Position numbers and translations under genes: made by a program. From assembly GCF_013031355.1 (NCBI RefSeq), contig NZ_WPZO01000002.1:62001-126000 (forward strand): a stretch of DNA of 64,000 bases, read 5' to 3'. The stretch comes from Ruegeria arenilitoris (lineage in GTDB: Bacteria; Pseudomonadota; Alphaproteobacteria; Rhodobacterales; Rhodobacteraceae). Positions 8,291 to 16,083 of this stretch are shown in pieces; positions within the stretch are counted from its first letter, which is position 1, and each line of letters opens with the position of its first letter. Below the pieces are notes generated by a model, which was not told the origin of the DNA, did no database searches, and saw only the letters and a program-made list of their open reading frames with translations.

Positions 8291-9985
8291 ATGGAAAAAA
8301 TGAACAATCGACTGCGCAAGATCACCATCGTCGGTGGAGGAACGGCTGGATGGATGACCGCGCTGATCTTGGACATGGTGTTTTCTCGCACCTCAGCGCC
8401 CAAGGATCGCCCACAACTTTGCCTCATTGAAAGCCCCAATATCTCGACCGTAGGGGTCGGAGAAGCCACTGTGCCGCGCATGCCGGTCACACTGCGCCAG
8501 GCGGGCATTTCCGAGCGGGACTTTTTCCGCGAGACGAACGCTTCGTTCAAACTGGGGGTAAAGTTCTGCAATTGGAACAAGGATGCCAAGGGTAAACGCA
8601 TCGACTATGTAAACCCTTTTGCCCATGGTCAGATGGTCGAAGGGTTGGAAGCGGCCGAGTATTTCTTGCGATTTGGCAACGGAGGGCGGGACTTCACGCA
8701 ATCCGTCTCACCGCATGATGATCTGGGCCGTTTGTGCAAAGGCGCGCGGCAATTGGGACAGCCGGAGTTCGAGCAACGGTTTGGCTATGCCTATCATTTG
8801 GATGCAGTAAAGTTTGCGGGCATGTTGACACGGGTCTGCACACAGCGCGGCGTGGAACATATCCAGGATGAGGTGCAGGCGGTCGAACTGGATGAACAAG
8901 GCAATGTCAGCCACCTGACGTTGGAGCGGAATGGTCGGCATGACATAGAAATGGTTATTGATTGTACCGGATTCCGCGGGTTGATCATTAATCAGGCCCT
9001 GGGTGAGCCGTTCATGGACTATTCGGACTACCTACCCAACGACCGGGCCATGGCGTTGCAGATTGAGCATCCAAACCCAAGGAAGATCGAAAGCCTAACC
9101 CGGGCAACCGCGTTGGGCGCGGGTTGGACATGGCGGGTGCCGCTATTTAACCGGGTGGGCACGGGCTATGTGTTTTCGTCAGCGCATCGCACAGACGATC
9201 AGGCAGCAGATGAATACCTCAAGTGGTTGGGCGACAGCGGCAAAGGGGCAACGCCGCGCGTGATCCCGATGCGCATCGGGCGTGTCCGCAATGCCTGGGT
9301 CAAGAATTGCCTGGCAATTGGTCTATCCGGTGGGTTCATCGAACCGCTGGAAAGTACCGCAATCCACATGATTGATCACGCGGTGCGATGGTTTGCCGAA
9401 CACTTGCCCACGCGCGATATCGAGCCGCCCTTGCGGGCAAGATATAACCGGCAGATGAACAAGCTCTATGATGAGGTACTGGACTTCATCTGCCTGCACT
9501 ATCGCTTGGGCAACCGCACGGATGACCAATATTGGATTGATGCGCGCACCGAGATGAAGATCCCGGATCGCCTCGCTGAAAATCTCGAACTGTGGCAGCA
9601 CCGCCTGCCAATAGAACAAGATATCGAGTTCGCCACGCTATTCAATTCCCGTGTGTATCAAACCGTTCTATTGGGCAAGCAAGTCTACGATACAGGTTAT
9701 GGTACTGGCATACGCGATCGCCTGCGGCCACTGAAGAAACCGATTTGGGACCAAGGTATGAAGCACGCGAAGAAGGACCTTGCGCGCATAACCCAAGCAA
9801 TGCCGGATCACAAAACGCTGCTGCGTGATATCCGTGGGGAATTGAAACAGCCAACATTTGCAGCGGCGTCGGCGATAAGGCCGACAGTGGCGATACCGGG
9901 TACAAAACCGGCACCCGTGGCGGTCCAGAATATGCCAAATTTTGCTGAAATCCAAAGCGGCGCGAAGGATTTGCAGCTCTTCTAA
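8291..9985 (+). CDS. Flavin-dependent (tryptophan) halogenase family protein
   Basis: The 564-residue protein has the FAD-binding VGGGTAGWM near residue 14. NASFKLGVKFCNW contains the candidate catalytic lysine (Lys91, corresponding to Lys79 of PrnA). The family motif WxWxIP appears as WTWRVP (279-284), and EPLEST is at 351-356. These enzymes use reduced FAD, oxygen and halide to halogenate aromatic substrates, usually tryptophan or indoles. The residue after EST is Ala rather than the Gly of PrnA, so the chloride pocket may differ. No flavin reductase gene is nearby. The start may be ATG 8291 or 8300. GC is lower than in the flanking core genes, suggesting acquisition. The native substrate is unknown. 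Confidence 0.9.
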   Translation: MEKMNNRLRKITIVGGGTAGWMTALILDMVFSRTSAPKDRPQLCLIESPNISTVGVGEATVPRMPVTLRQAGISERDFFRETNASFKLGVKFCNWNKDAKGKRIDYVNPFAHGQMVEGLEAAEYFLRFGNGGRDFTQSVSPHDDLGRLCKGARQLGQPEFEQRFGYAYHLDAVKFAGMLTRVCTQRGVEHIQDEVQAVELDEQGNVSHLTLERNGRHDIEMVIDCTGFRGLIINQALGEPFMDYSDYLPNDRAMALQIEHPNPRKIESLTRATALGAGWTWRVPLFNRVGTGYVFSSAHRTDDQAADEYLKWLGDSGKGATPRVIPMRIGRVRNAWVKNCLAIGLSGGFIEPLESTAIHMIDHAVRWFAEHLPTRDIEPPLRARYNRQMNKLYDEVLDFICLHYRLGNRTDDQYWIDARTEMKIPDRLAENLELWQHRLPIEQDIEFATLFNSRVYQTVLLGKQVYDTGYGTGIRDRLRPLKKPIWDQGMKHAKKDLARITQAMPDHKTLLRDIRGELKQPTFAAASAIRPTVAIPGTKPAPVAVQNMPNFAEIQSGAKDLQLF

Positions 9986-10305
9986 GGTGGTCGTTTCGTG
10001 CGGGCGGGGGGATTTCGCCACGATTTTCCCCCAGCTTTACGAGCACGGGTCGCAGGCCGTTTGCAGTCAAGCCTGGTAGGTTATGTCGTGCACAGCCCCT
10101 AATAACTTGCAGCCGCTTGGCGAACCCGTTATAGAGCGCCCGTCGACAAGGCGATTTGAGCCATAAAACAATGAGACGAGCAGGGTCGGAACCAACCGGC
10201 CCTCTTTGTTTTGTGGCATATGTCAGGTCGTCTGACCAATCCATTAAGACCGGCGGAGACAACCGCTCGGCCAGTAAAAACGTATGTAAAGGAAAACAAC
10301 GCCAC
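9986..10305 (+). promoter_or_regulatory. Long rpsA leader region with hairpin
   Basis: This 320-base stretch has no credible gene. It contains a stem of AGGGTCGG (10182-10189) with CCGGCCCT (10196-10203), followed by CTTTGTTTT. That could end the halogenase transcript or act as an attenuator for rpsA. AAAACAA upstream could also pair with the TTGTTTT. Long leaders with autoregulation are known for rpsA in other bacteria. A Shine-Dalgarno AAAGGA lies just before ATG 10306. Confidence 0.45.
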
Positions 10306-11982
10306 ATGGCTAACGCATCCATGGAGGAATTCGAAGCCCTCCTTAATGAAAGCTTCGAAATGGACACACCCGAAGAGGGTTCTGTTGTCAAAGGTAAGGT
10401 TCTGGCGATCGAAGCCGGCCAAGCCATCATCGACGTAGGCTACAAAATGGAAGGCCGCGTTGATCTGAAAGAATTCGCAAATCCCGGCGAAGCCCCTGAA
10501 ATCGCTGTTGGTGACGAGGTAGAAGTTTACCTGCGCGCCGCAGAAAACGCCCGTGGCGAAGCCGTCATCTCGCGCGAGATGGCCCGCCGCGAAGAGGCAT
10601 GGGACCGTCTGGAAAAAGCATATGCCGACGACCAGCGCGTCGAAGGTGCTATCTTCGGTCGCGTCAAAGGTGGCTTCACCGTCGATCTGGGTGGCGCAGT
10701 TGCGTTCCTGCCCGGCTCGCAGGTTGACGTTCGCCCCGTGCGCGACGCTGGCCCGCTGATGGGTCTGAAGCAGCCGTTCCAGATTCTGAAAATGGACCGC
10801 CGCCGTGGCAACATCGTTGTTTCGCGTCGCGCAATCCTGGAAGAATCGCGTGCCGAACAGCGTGCCGAAGTTATCGGCAACCTGTCCGAAGGTCAGACCG
10901 TCGAGGGTGTTGTCAAGAACATCACCGAATACGGTGCATTCGTTGACCTGGGCGGCGTTGACGGCCTGCTGCACGTCACCGACATGGCATGGCGTCGTGT
11001 GAACCACCCGTCCGAGATCCTGACGATCGGCGAAACCATCAAGGTTCAGGTCATCAAGATCAACAAAGAGACCCACCGCATCAGCCTGGGCATGAAGCAG
11101 CTGCAGGAAGATCCGTGGGATCTGGTTGCTGCCAAGTACCCGCTGGGCTCGGTCCATCAGGGTCGCGTCACCAACATCACCGACTACGGCGCGTTCGTCG
11201 AGCTGGAAGCCGGTGTCGAAGGTCTGGTGCACGTGTCCGAGATGTCCTGGACCAAGAAAAACGTCCACCCCGGCAAGATCGTTTCGACCAGCCAGGAAGT
11301 CGACGTCATGGTTCTGGAAATCGACGGCGCCAAGCGTCGCGTGTCTCTGGGCCTGAAGCAGACTCAGCGCAACCCGTGGGAAGTGTTTGCAGAAACACAC
11401 CCCGAGGGCACGCAGGTCGAAGGCGAAGTCAAGAACATCACCGAATTCGGTCTGTTCATTGGCCTCGAAGGCGACATCGACGGCATGGTTCACCTGTCGG
11501 ACCTGTCGTGGGACGAGCGTGGCGAGGATGCCATCCAGAACTACCGCAAAGGCGACATGGTTTCGGCCGTTGTCTCGGAAGTTGACGTTGAGAAAGAGCG
11601 TATCTCGCTGTCGATCAAAGCCCTGGGCGGTGACAAGTTCGCTGAAGCCGTGGGCGGCGTGAAGCGTGGCTCGGTCATCACCGTCGAAGTGACCGCGATC
11701 GAAGATGGCGGCATCGAAGTGGAATACGAAGGCATGAAGTCCTTCATCCGCCGCTCCGACCTGTCGCGTGATCGTGCCGAACAGCGCCCCGAGCGTTTCT
11801 CGGTCGGTGACAAGGTCGACGTTCGCGTCACCAACGTTGACAGCAAGACCCGCCGTCTGGGCCTGTCGATCAAGGCACGTGAGATCGCCGAAGAGAAAGA
11901 GGCCGTGGAACAGTACGGTTCTTCCGACTCGGGCGCATCGCTGGGCGACATCCTGGGTGCAGCGCTGAAGTCGGGCGACTAA
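10306..11982 (+). CDS. rpsA: 30S ribosomal protein S1
   Basis: S1 binds mRNA leaders and brings them to the 30S subunit. The 558 residues hold a row of S1 (OB-fold) RNA-binding domains; successive repeats show KGKVLAIEAGQAIIDVGYKMEG, VKGGFTVDLGGAVAFLPGS, VKNITEYGAFVDLGGVDGLLH and VTNITDYGAFVELEAGVEGLVH. Length is normal for a six-domain S1. I chose ATG 10306 (MANASMEEFEALL) because the open frame upstream has no S1 similarity and AAAGGA lies at the right distance. A strong terminator follows, then ihfB. Confidence 0.97.
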   Translation: MANASMEEFEALLNESFEMDTPEEGSVVKGKVLAIEAGQAIIDVGYKMEGRVDLKEFANPGEAPEIAVGDEVEVYLRAAENARGEAVISREMARREEAWDRLEKAYADDQRVEGAIFGRVKGGFTVDLGGAVAFLPGSQVDVRPVRDAGPLMGLKQPFQILKMDRRRGNIVVSRRAILEESRAEQRAEVIGNLSEGQTVEGVVKNITEYGAFVDLGGVDGLLHVTDMAWRRVNHPSEILTIGETIKVQVIKINKETHRISLGMKQLQEDPWDLVAAKYPLGSVHQGRVTNITDYGAFVELEAGVEGLVHVSEMSWTKKNVHPGKIVSTSQEVDVMVLEIDGAKRRVSLGLKQTQRNPWEVFAETHPEGTQVEGEVKNITEFGLFIGLEGDIDGMVHLSDLSWDERGEDAIQNYRKGDMVSAVVSEVDVEKERISLSIKALGGDKFAEAVGGVKRGSVITVEVTAIEDGGIEVEYEGMKSFIRRSDLSRDRAEQRPERFSVGDKVDVRVTNVDSKTRRLGLSIKAREIAEEKEAVEQYGSSDSGASLGDILGAALKSGD

Positions 11983-12010
11983 GCCCGGGCCACAGCCAAA
12001 GCCGAATTTG

Positions 12011-12041
12011 CGGCCCCGCGTTTACACGCGGGGCCGTTTTT
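12011..12041 (+). terminator. Intrinsic terminator after rpsA
   Basis: A perfect 10-bp stem of CGGCCCCGCG (12011-12020) and CGCGGGGCCG (12027-12036), with loop TTTACA, is followed by TTTTT. Confidence 0.9.
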
Positions 12042-12253
12042 GTTGCGAATCAATATGTTCCGATTTCCGGGCTAAATTGACCTAACGTACGCTCTTTTTG
12101 AGACGAAACCCTGAGAACAAGCGAAAAATCGCGTGGTTTCGCTGCAAAATGAAGGCTTTGCACAAAGAGTTTACGTTCCCCCGAACCGACTTTTTTCCTA
12201 TACTGTTCAGAACAATAGAGATTGTTAACCGGTCGCCTGGGAGGGTAGCGCTC

Positions 12254-12538
12254 ATGATCCGTTCAGAACTGATTCAGAAAATAGCCGACGAGAACCCGCA
12301 TCTGTATCAACGCGACGTCGAGCGGATTGTGAATACCGTGTTCGAAGAGGTGACGGATGCCATGGCGCGTGGCGACCGCGTGGAACTGCGTGGCTTCGGC
12401 GCTTTTTCGGTCAAACAGCGCGACGCACGTGTTGGCCGCAATCCCCGGACAGGTGAGACTGTTCAGGTCGAAGAAAAATGTGTGCCGTTTTTCAAAACAG
12501 GTAAGTTGCTTAGGGATCGATTGAACGGTAAAGCCTAA
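12254..12538 (+). CDS. ihfB: Integration host factor subunit beta
   Basis: IHF-beta pairs with IHF-alpha to bind and sharply bend DNA in replication, recombination and transcription. The 94-residue protein begins [18 protein letters not shown] and contains [26 protein letters not shown], the beta arm with the intercalating proline. A longer open frame starts at 12098, but its first 52 residues do not look like any DNABII protein, so ATG 12254 is the real start. The gene keeps its classical place after rpsA and runs into lapA with three bases between. Confidence 0.96.
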   Translation: MIRSELIQKIADENPHLYQRDVERIVNTVFEEVTDAMARGDRVELRGFGAFSVKQRDARVGRNPRTGETVQVEEKCVPFFKTGKLLRDRLNGKA

Positions 12539-12541
12539 GGC

Positions 12542-12895
12542 ATGATGCGTTACCTTCGATATGCTTTTCTGGCGATCCTCGGGATCGTGCTAATTTCCGT
12601 TTCGCTGGCCAATCGGGAATCGGTTCAACTTTCGCTGATGCCGGAACCTTTTGCCGAGCTTGTAGGCTTTAACTTCAGCACGTCGCTGCCGCTGTTCGTG
12701 GTGGTGCTGGGTGGTGTTGTTGCAGGCCTGATCATTGGTTTCCTCTGGGAATGGCTGCGCGAGCACAAGCACCGCCGGGATGCGTCGGTGAAGAAGAACG
12801 AAGTGCGCAAGCTTGAGCGTGAAGTCAAAAAGCTTAAGAAAAAGCAGAACGAAGGTCAGGACGAAGTTTTGGCCCTGCTGGACGAAGCCAGCTGA
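12542..12895 (+). CDS. lapA: LapA-domain inner-membrane protein
   Basis: The 117 residues have two membrane segments (residues about 6-24 and 44-66) followed by a charged, lysine-rich coiled coil (KLEREVKKLKKKQNE), the layout of LapA/YciS (DUF1049). In Escherichia coli LapA works with LapB in the control of lipopolysaccharide synthesis; no lapB is seen here. It is the usual gene after ihfB and is probably co-transcribed with it and with trpF, which starts nine bases after the stop. Confidence 0.88.
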   Translation: MMRYLRYAFLAILGIVLISVSLANRESVQLSLMPEPFAELVGFNFSTSLPLFVVVLGGVVAGLIIGFLWEWLREHKHRRDASVKKNEVRKLEREVKKLKKKQNEGQDEVLALLDEAS

Positions 12896-12904
12896 GGCAA
12901 GCCA

Positions 12905-13549
12905 ATGCCCCAAGATGCAAGCGTCAAAATCTGCGGTCTGACCGCCCCTGATCACGTGCGCGTGGCCGCTGAGGCTGGCGCGCGCTATATCGGTTTTGTG
13001 TTCTTCCCTAAATCGCCGCGGCACCTGGAAATCGAGGCCGCTGCCGAATTGGCGCATCTGGTGCCCGCCGGGATCGCCAAGGTCGCGCTGACCGTGAACG
13101 CGTCGGATGAGGAACTGGACCGGATTGTAGCCAGCGTGCCGCTGGACATGTTGCAACTGCACGGCAAGGAAAGTCCGGATCGCGTGGCCGAGGTCCGCCA
13201 GCGGTTTGGCCTGCCCGTGATGAAAGCTATTGGTGTGGCCGAAGCAGAAGACCTTGCGGCAATCGACCTGTACTCGGAAGTGGCGGACCAACTGCTGATC
13301 GACGCCAAGCCACCGCGGAATGCGGAGTTGCCGGGCGGCAACGGGCTGGCTTTTGACTGGCGTCTGCTGGCCGGGCGCAAATACTGGCGGCGTCCATGGA
13401 TGCTGGCCGGTGGGCTGACACCTGATAACGTCGCCGAGGCTACGCGCATGACCGGCGCGCGGCAGGTCGACGTCTCTTCGGGTGTGGAAAGCGCGCCCGG
13501 TGTGAAGGACGCGGCCCTGATCCGCGCCTTTATCGACGCCACCCGGTGA
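12905..13549 (+). CDS. trpF: Phosphoribosylanthranilate isomerase
   Basis: TrpF carries out the Amadori rearrangement of phosphoribosylanthranilate in tryptophan synthesis. The 214-residue (beta-alpha)8 barrel shows VKICGL with the catalytic cysteine (Cys10), [27 protein letters not shown] and the phosphate loop [10 protein letters not shown] near the C-terminus. A purine-rich GAGGCAAG precedes the ATG. The gene sits downstream of ihfB-lapA, with trpB two genes further on. trpA is 7 kb away on the other strand. Confidence 0.96.
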   Translation: MPQDASVKICGLTAPDHVRVAAEAGARYIGFVFFPKSPRHLEIEAAAELAHLVPAGIAKVALTVNASDEELDRIVASVPLDMLQLHGKESPDRVAEVRQRFGLPVMKAIGVAEAEDLAAIDLYSEVADQLLIDAKPPRNAELPGGNGLAFDWRLLAGRKYWRRPWMLAGGLTPDNVAEATRMTGARQVDVSSGVESAPGVKDAALIRAFIDATR

Positions 13550-13596
13550 TCTGATCGCCGGGTGCCCGCGTATCCCCGTTAGGGGAGGGCGCGACA

Positions 13597-13932
13597 ATGC
13601 TGGCAGCGATTGGCGGAGTTTCATTAAAACGGTGGTATTACGGGCCGGAGTTTTTCTGGCGCGCCCATCAGGCAATGCTGCAGGCACGGGGTGATCCGCT
13701 GTGCCTGAAAGTGGAGGTCTTTCCGCATCAGGGGCTCTATTTCTCGCTAAGTGTCTGGCACGACGCCGAGGCGATGCTGACCTTCGCCCATTCTGGTCCT
13801 CATCGTCGCGTCGTCCAGGCAGCCACGCGTCTGGCCGAGGTGAATGAGTTTCACCATTTCCCCTGCATTGCAGTGCCCAGCAGGGATCAGGCGTTGCAGG
13901 TATGGGCACAGCGCGTTCAGGCGGCGGAATGA
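13597..13932 (+). CDS. Conserved small protein between trpF and trpB
   Basis: This 111-residue protein has no recognised name. The composition (LKVEVFPHQGLYFSLSVWHDAEAMLTFAHSGPHRRVV) is like the ferredoxin-like dimeric alpha/beta barrel monooxygenase-type domain, with a conserved tryptophan and histidines. There is no signal peptide or membrane segment. The Shine-Dalgarno (GGGGAGGG) lies within a small hairpin, ATCCCC-GTTA-GGGGA, just upstream of the start. Its position suggests co-transcription with the trp genes but not a known trp function. Confidence 0.7.
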   Translation: MLAAIGGVSLKRWYYGPEFFWRAHQAMLQARGDPLCLKVEVFPHQGLYFSLSVWHDAEAMLTFAHSGPHRRVVQAATRLAEVNEFHHFPCIAVPSRDQALQVWAQRVQAAE

Positions 13933-13999
13933 TACGTTTTGCCATGGCAAATCCCGCCGCTACCACCTATGACAGTCGCGTACGACGATGGAGACACCC

Positions 14000-15247
14000 A
14001 TGGCCAACGATCTTTTCAATTCCTTCATGTCCGGCCCCGACGAACAGGGCCGCTTTGGCATCTTCGGCGGGCGGTTTGTCAGCGAAACGCTGATGCCCCT
14101 GATCCTGTCGCTGGAAGAGGAATACGAAAAGGCCAAGGACGATCCCATCTTCTGGGCCGAGATGGACGACCTGTGGGCGAACTACGTGGGCCGCCCCTCG
14201 CCGCTGTATTACGCGGAGCGCCTGACCGAGCATCTGGGCGGTGCCAAGATCTACCTGAAACGCGATGAGCTGAACCACACCGGCGCGCACAAGATCAACA
14301 ACGTGCTGGGCCAGATCATTCTGGCGCGGCGTATGGGTAAGACCCGCATCATTGCCGAAACCGGAGCCGGTCAGCACGGCGTGGCCACCGCCACCGTCTG
14401 CGCCAAATTCGGTCTGAAATGTGTGGTCTACATGGGCGCGCATGACGTGCAGCGTCAGGCCCCCAACGTGTTCCGTATGCGCCTGCTGGGGGCCGAAGTG
14501 ATCCCTGTAACCTCGGGTCGTGGGACGCTGAAAGACGCGATGAACGATGCGCTGCGTGACTGGGTGACCAATGTGCGCGACACGTTCTACTGCATCGGCA
14601 CTGTGGCCGGTCCGCATCCGTACCCGGCGATGGTCCGCGATTTCCAGTCGATCATCGGCAAGGAAGCCAAGGAACAGATGATGAAGGCCGAGGGCCGTCT
14701 GCCCGACACCATCATCGCCGCCATTGGCGGAGGCTCGAACGCGATGGGCCTGTTCTACCCGTTCCTCGACGACAAGGACGTCAACATCATCGGTGTTGAG
14801 GCTGGTGGTAAGGGCGTGAACGAAAAGATGGAGCACTGCGCCTCGCTGACCGGTGGTCGTCCGGGCGTGCTGCACGGCAACCGCACGTACCTGCTGCAGG
14901 ATGATGACGGCCAGATTCTCGAAGGGTATTCGATCTCGGCCGGTCTGGACTATCCGGGCATCGGTCCCGAGCATTCCTGGCTGCACGAAATTGGCCGTGC
15001 CAATTATGTCTCGATCACAGACAAAGAGGCGCTTGAGGCGTTCCAGCTGTGCTGCGCGACCGAAGGCATCATCCCGGCTCTGGAGCCCTCCCATGCGCTG
15101 GCCCATGTGATGAAGATCGCGCCTGAACTGCCCAAGGATCACCTGATCTGCATGAACATGTGCGGACGCGGCGACAAGGACGTGCAGACAGTCGCCAAGT
15201 ATCTGAACTTCGACATGTCGGATACCGAAGGCCGTACCGCGGATTAA
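14000..15247 (+). CDS. trpB: Tryptophan synthase beta subunit
   Basis: TrpB joins indole and serine to make tryptophan using pyridoxal phosphate. The 415 residues show [11 protein letters not shown] with the PLP lysine (Lys98), [12 protein letters not shown], the phosphate-binding GGGSNAMG and [11 protein letters not shown] chose ATG 14000 over 13988 because GGAG at 13990-13993 is well placed for the former. Its partner trpA is encoded at 21.8-22.6 kb on the minus strand, so the two subunits are not coupled in one operon. Confidence 0.97.
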   Translation: MANDLFNSFMSGPDEQGRFGIFGGRFVSETLMPLILSLEEEYEKAKDDPIFWAEMDDLWANYVGRPSPLYYAERLTEHLGGAKIYLKRDELNHTGAHKINNVLGQIILARRMGKTRIIAETGAGQHGVATATVCAKFGLKCVVYMGAHDVQRQAPNVFRMRLLGAEVIPVTSGRGTLKDAMNDALRDWVTNVRDTFYCIGTVAGPHPYPAMVRDFQSIIGKEAKEQMMKAEGRLPDTIIAAIGGGSNAMGLFYPFLDDKDVNIIGVEAGGKGVNEKMEHCASLTGGRPGVLHGNRTYLLQDDDGQILEGYSISAGLDYPGIGPEHSWLHEIGRANYVSITDKEALEAFQLCCATEGIIPALEPSHALAHVMKIAPELPKDHLICMNMCGRGDKDVQTVAKYLNFDMSDTEGRTAD

Positions 15248-15278
15248 CCAAGCGGTAAAATTTGAAATTTTCGATAAG

Positions 15279-15315
15279 AGCGGCGCGCCTTTGACGGGTG
15301 CGCCGCTTTGTTTTT
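15279..15315 (+). terminator. Intrinsic terminator after trpB
   Basis: AGCGGCGCGCC (15279-15289) pairs with GGTGCGCCGCT (15297-15307), one G-T pair, and is followed by TTGTTTTT. Confidence 0.85.
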
Positions 15316-15541
15316 GGCGCGACACCTTTTCGAATGTTGCGCAACTGGGTAATTTTGTTGCGCACTCGCAACAGGCGCGTTTTAGGGGTGCAAAAATTTA
15401 TTGAGCGAATCCAGTGCCTTCGCCTAAACCCGCCGTTACCGGTCACAACGGGCCGGACCCTAGCGGGCAGAGGTAATCACTCTCCCGGTGCGGACGGCGC
15501 TGCCGAAACCGTATGCCAGGGCCGAAACCGGGGATTGGTTC
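15316..15541 (+). other. Non-coding stretch leading into the tRNA-like pair
   Basis: No gene is supported here. Besides the paired palindromes, the sequence 15400-15540 has several short GC hairpins, such as CGGC-GCT-GCCG, but no complete tRNA fold. It may be the transcribed leader of the tRNA-like RNAs. Confidence 0.35.
15336..15372. promoter_or_regulatory. Paired palindromes upstream of the tRNA-like locus
   Basis: Two inverted repeats share the half-site GTTGCG: a palindrome GTTGCGCAAC at 15336-15345, and GTTGCG-CACT-CGCAAC at 15357-15372. Their centres are 24 bp apart. The pattern looks like a double operator. A GG-N10-GC arrangement (15348-15349 and 15360-15361, with TTGC matching the -12 element) gives a weak sigma-54-like promoter; the -24 element matches poorly. 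Confidence 0.4.
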
Positions 15542-15614
15542 GCTTTGTAGCTCAGGTGGATAGAGCGGCAGATTCAACTCTGTAGGCGAAGGTTCGATTC
15601 CTTCCAAGGCACCA
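15542..15614 (+). tRNA. tRNA-like RNA 1, aberrant (Arg-like body, CAA in the loop)
   Basis: A cloverleaf can be drawn. The acceptor stem has only 6 bp, GCTTTG with CAAGGC. The D arm is GCTC/GAGC with loop AGGTGGATA. The anticodon stem GCAGA/TCTGT has only a 6-base loop, TTCAAC. The variable stretch is 4 bases, and the T arm is GAAGG/CCTTC with loop TTCGATT. It ends in A plus an encoded CCA (15611-15614). The short acceptor and short anticodon loop make normal decoding doubtful. The body resembles arginine tRNAs, but the loop would read CAA. It may be a pseudogene or a tRNA-mimic. Confidence 0.6.
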
Positions 15615-15687
15615 AATGTAGCTCATTCTGGTTAGAGCAATCGACTGCAAATCGATGTGTAGCGGGTTCGATTCCCGTCATTTGACA
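15613..15687 (+). tRNA. tRNA-like RNA 2, Cys (GCA)-like
   Basis: The second cloverleaf abuts or overlaps the first, sharing two bases of its CCA. Acceptor stem CAAATG/CATTTG is 6 bp, with C15612 against A15685 as a mismatched seventh pair. The D arm is GCTC/GAGC. The anticodon stem ATCGA/TCGAT has a proper 7-base loop, CTGCAAA, anticodon GCA (47-49 of this line), as in cysteine tRNA. The T arm is GCGGG/CCCGT with loop TTCGATT. The 3' end reads ACAA, not ACCA. The same acceptor shortening as in tRNA-like RNA 1 suggests a shared special design or shared decay. Confidence 0.6.
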
Positions 15688-15689
15688 AA

Positions 15690-15734
15690 GCTGTTAGATC
15701 AGCACCGGCCTTCCACGCCGGCCCGTGAAAACGG
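15690..15734 (+). ncRNA. Partial third tRNA-like element
   Basis: Directly after tRNA-like RNA 2 comes a D-arm-like stem, GCTG/CAGC. A 5-bp stem CCGGC/GCCGG follows, with 7-base loop CTTCCAC, which looks like a glycine (TCC) anticodon arm. A small CCGT-GAAA-ACGG tetraloop hairpin stands where a T arm would be. No acceptor stem was found. It could be a decayed tRNA or a structural part of a longer RNA. Confidence 0.3.
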
Positions 15735-16083
15735 TCCAAAACATTAGGGTCCGGGTGTTTCCCAGCAGGGGCGGCACCGCGCAACGTCAGGCTTTGGCCC
15801 GGCGGGGCAGGGGCCTTCGCTGCTCTGGCCTTGGGCCGGAGGGCAGATGACGGTGCCGCCTGGTCGGTGTCCCGCTTGGCCTTTGGGCAAGGCGGCGCAT
15901 CGGTCCCGCGCCCCTCTCTCTGACCCTCCCGCGCAAGGGCATGGCGCGGGGGATGCCCGGATCTTTCCCGCCTTCGTTCGAAGGCTTCACACCTGTCACC
16001 TGTTCGGGGTGCAACCCACTGAAAACATGAAAAGGAGTTCGCGTTTGCGACGACGATAGAGCGAGACGAAAAGGAGAAATGAC
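15735..16083 (+). other. Non-coding stretch between the tRNA-like RNAs and the slipin gene
   Basis: About 350 GC-rich bases with no believable reading frame. A 70-codon frame at 15847-16059 has arginine/proline-rich, shadow-like composition and no conserved look. The end carries the slipin Shine-Dalgarno AAAAGGAGAAA at the right distance. Confidence 0.4.

Noticed and set aside
12590..13966. A long minus-strand frame opposite lapA, trpF and the small protein gene
   Set aside because: The plus-strand genes are clearly real by motifs, and the reverse frame has no recognisable domain.
15847..16059. A 70-codon frame in the gap before the slipin gene
   Set aside because: Its arginine/proline-rich composition and lack of a Shine-Dalgarno look like chance in GC-rich DNA. 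The gap is better explained as untranslated.
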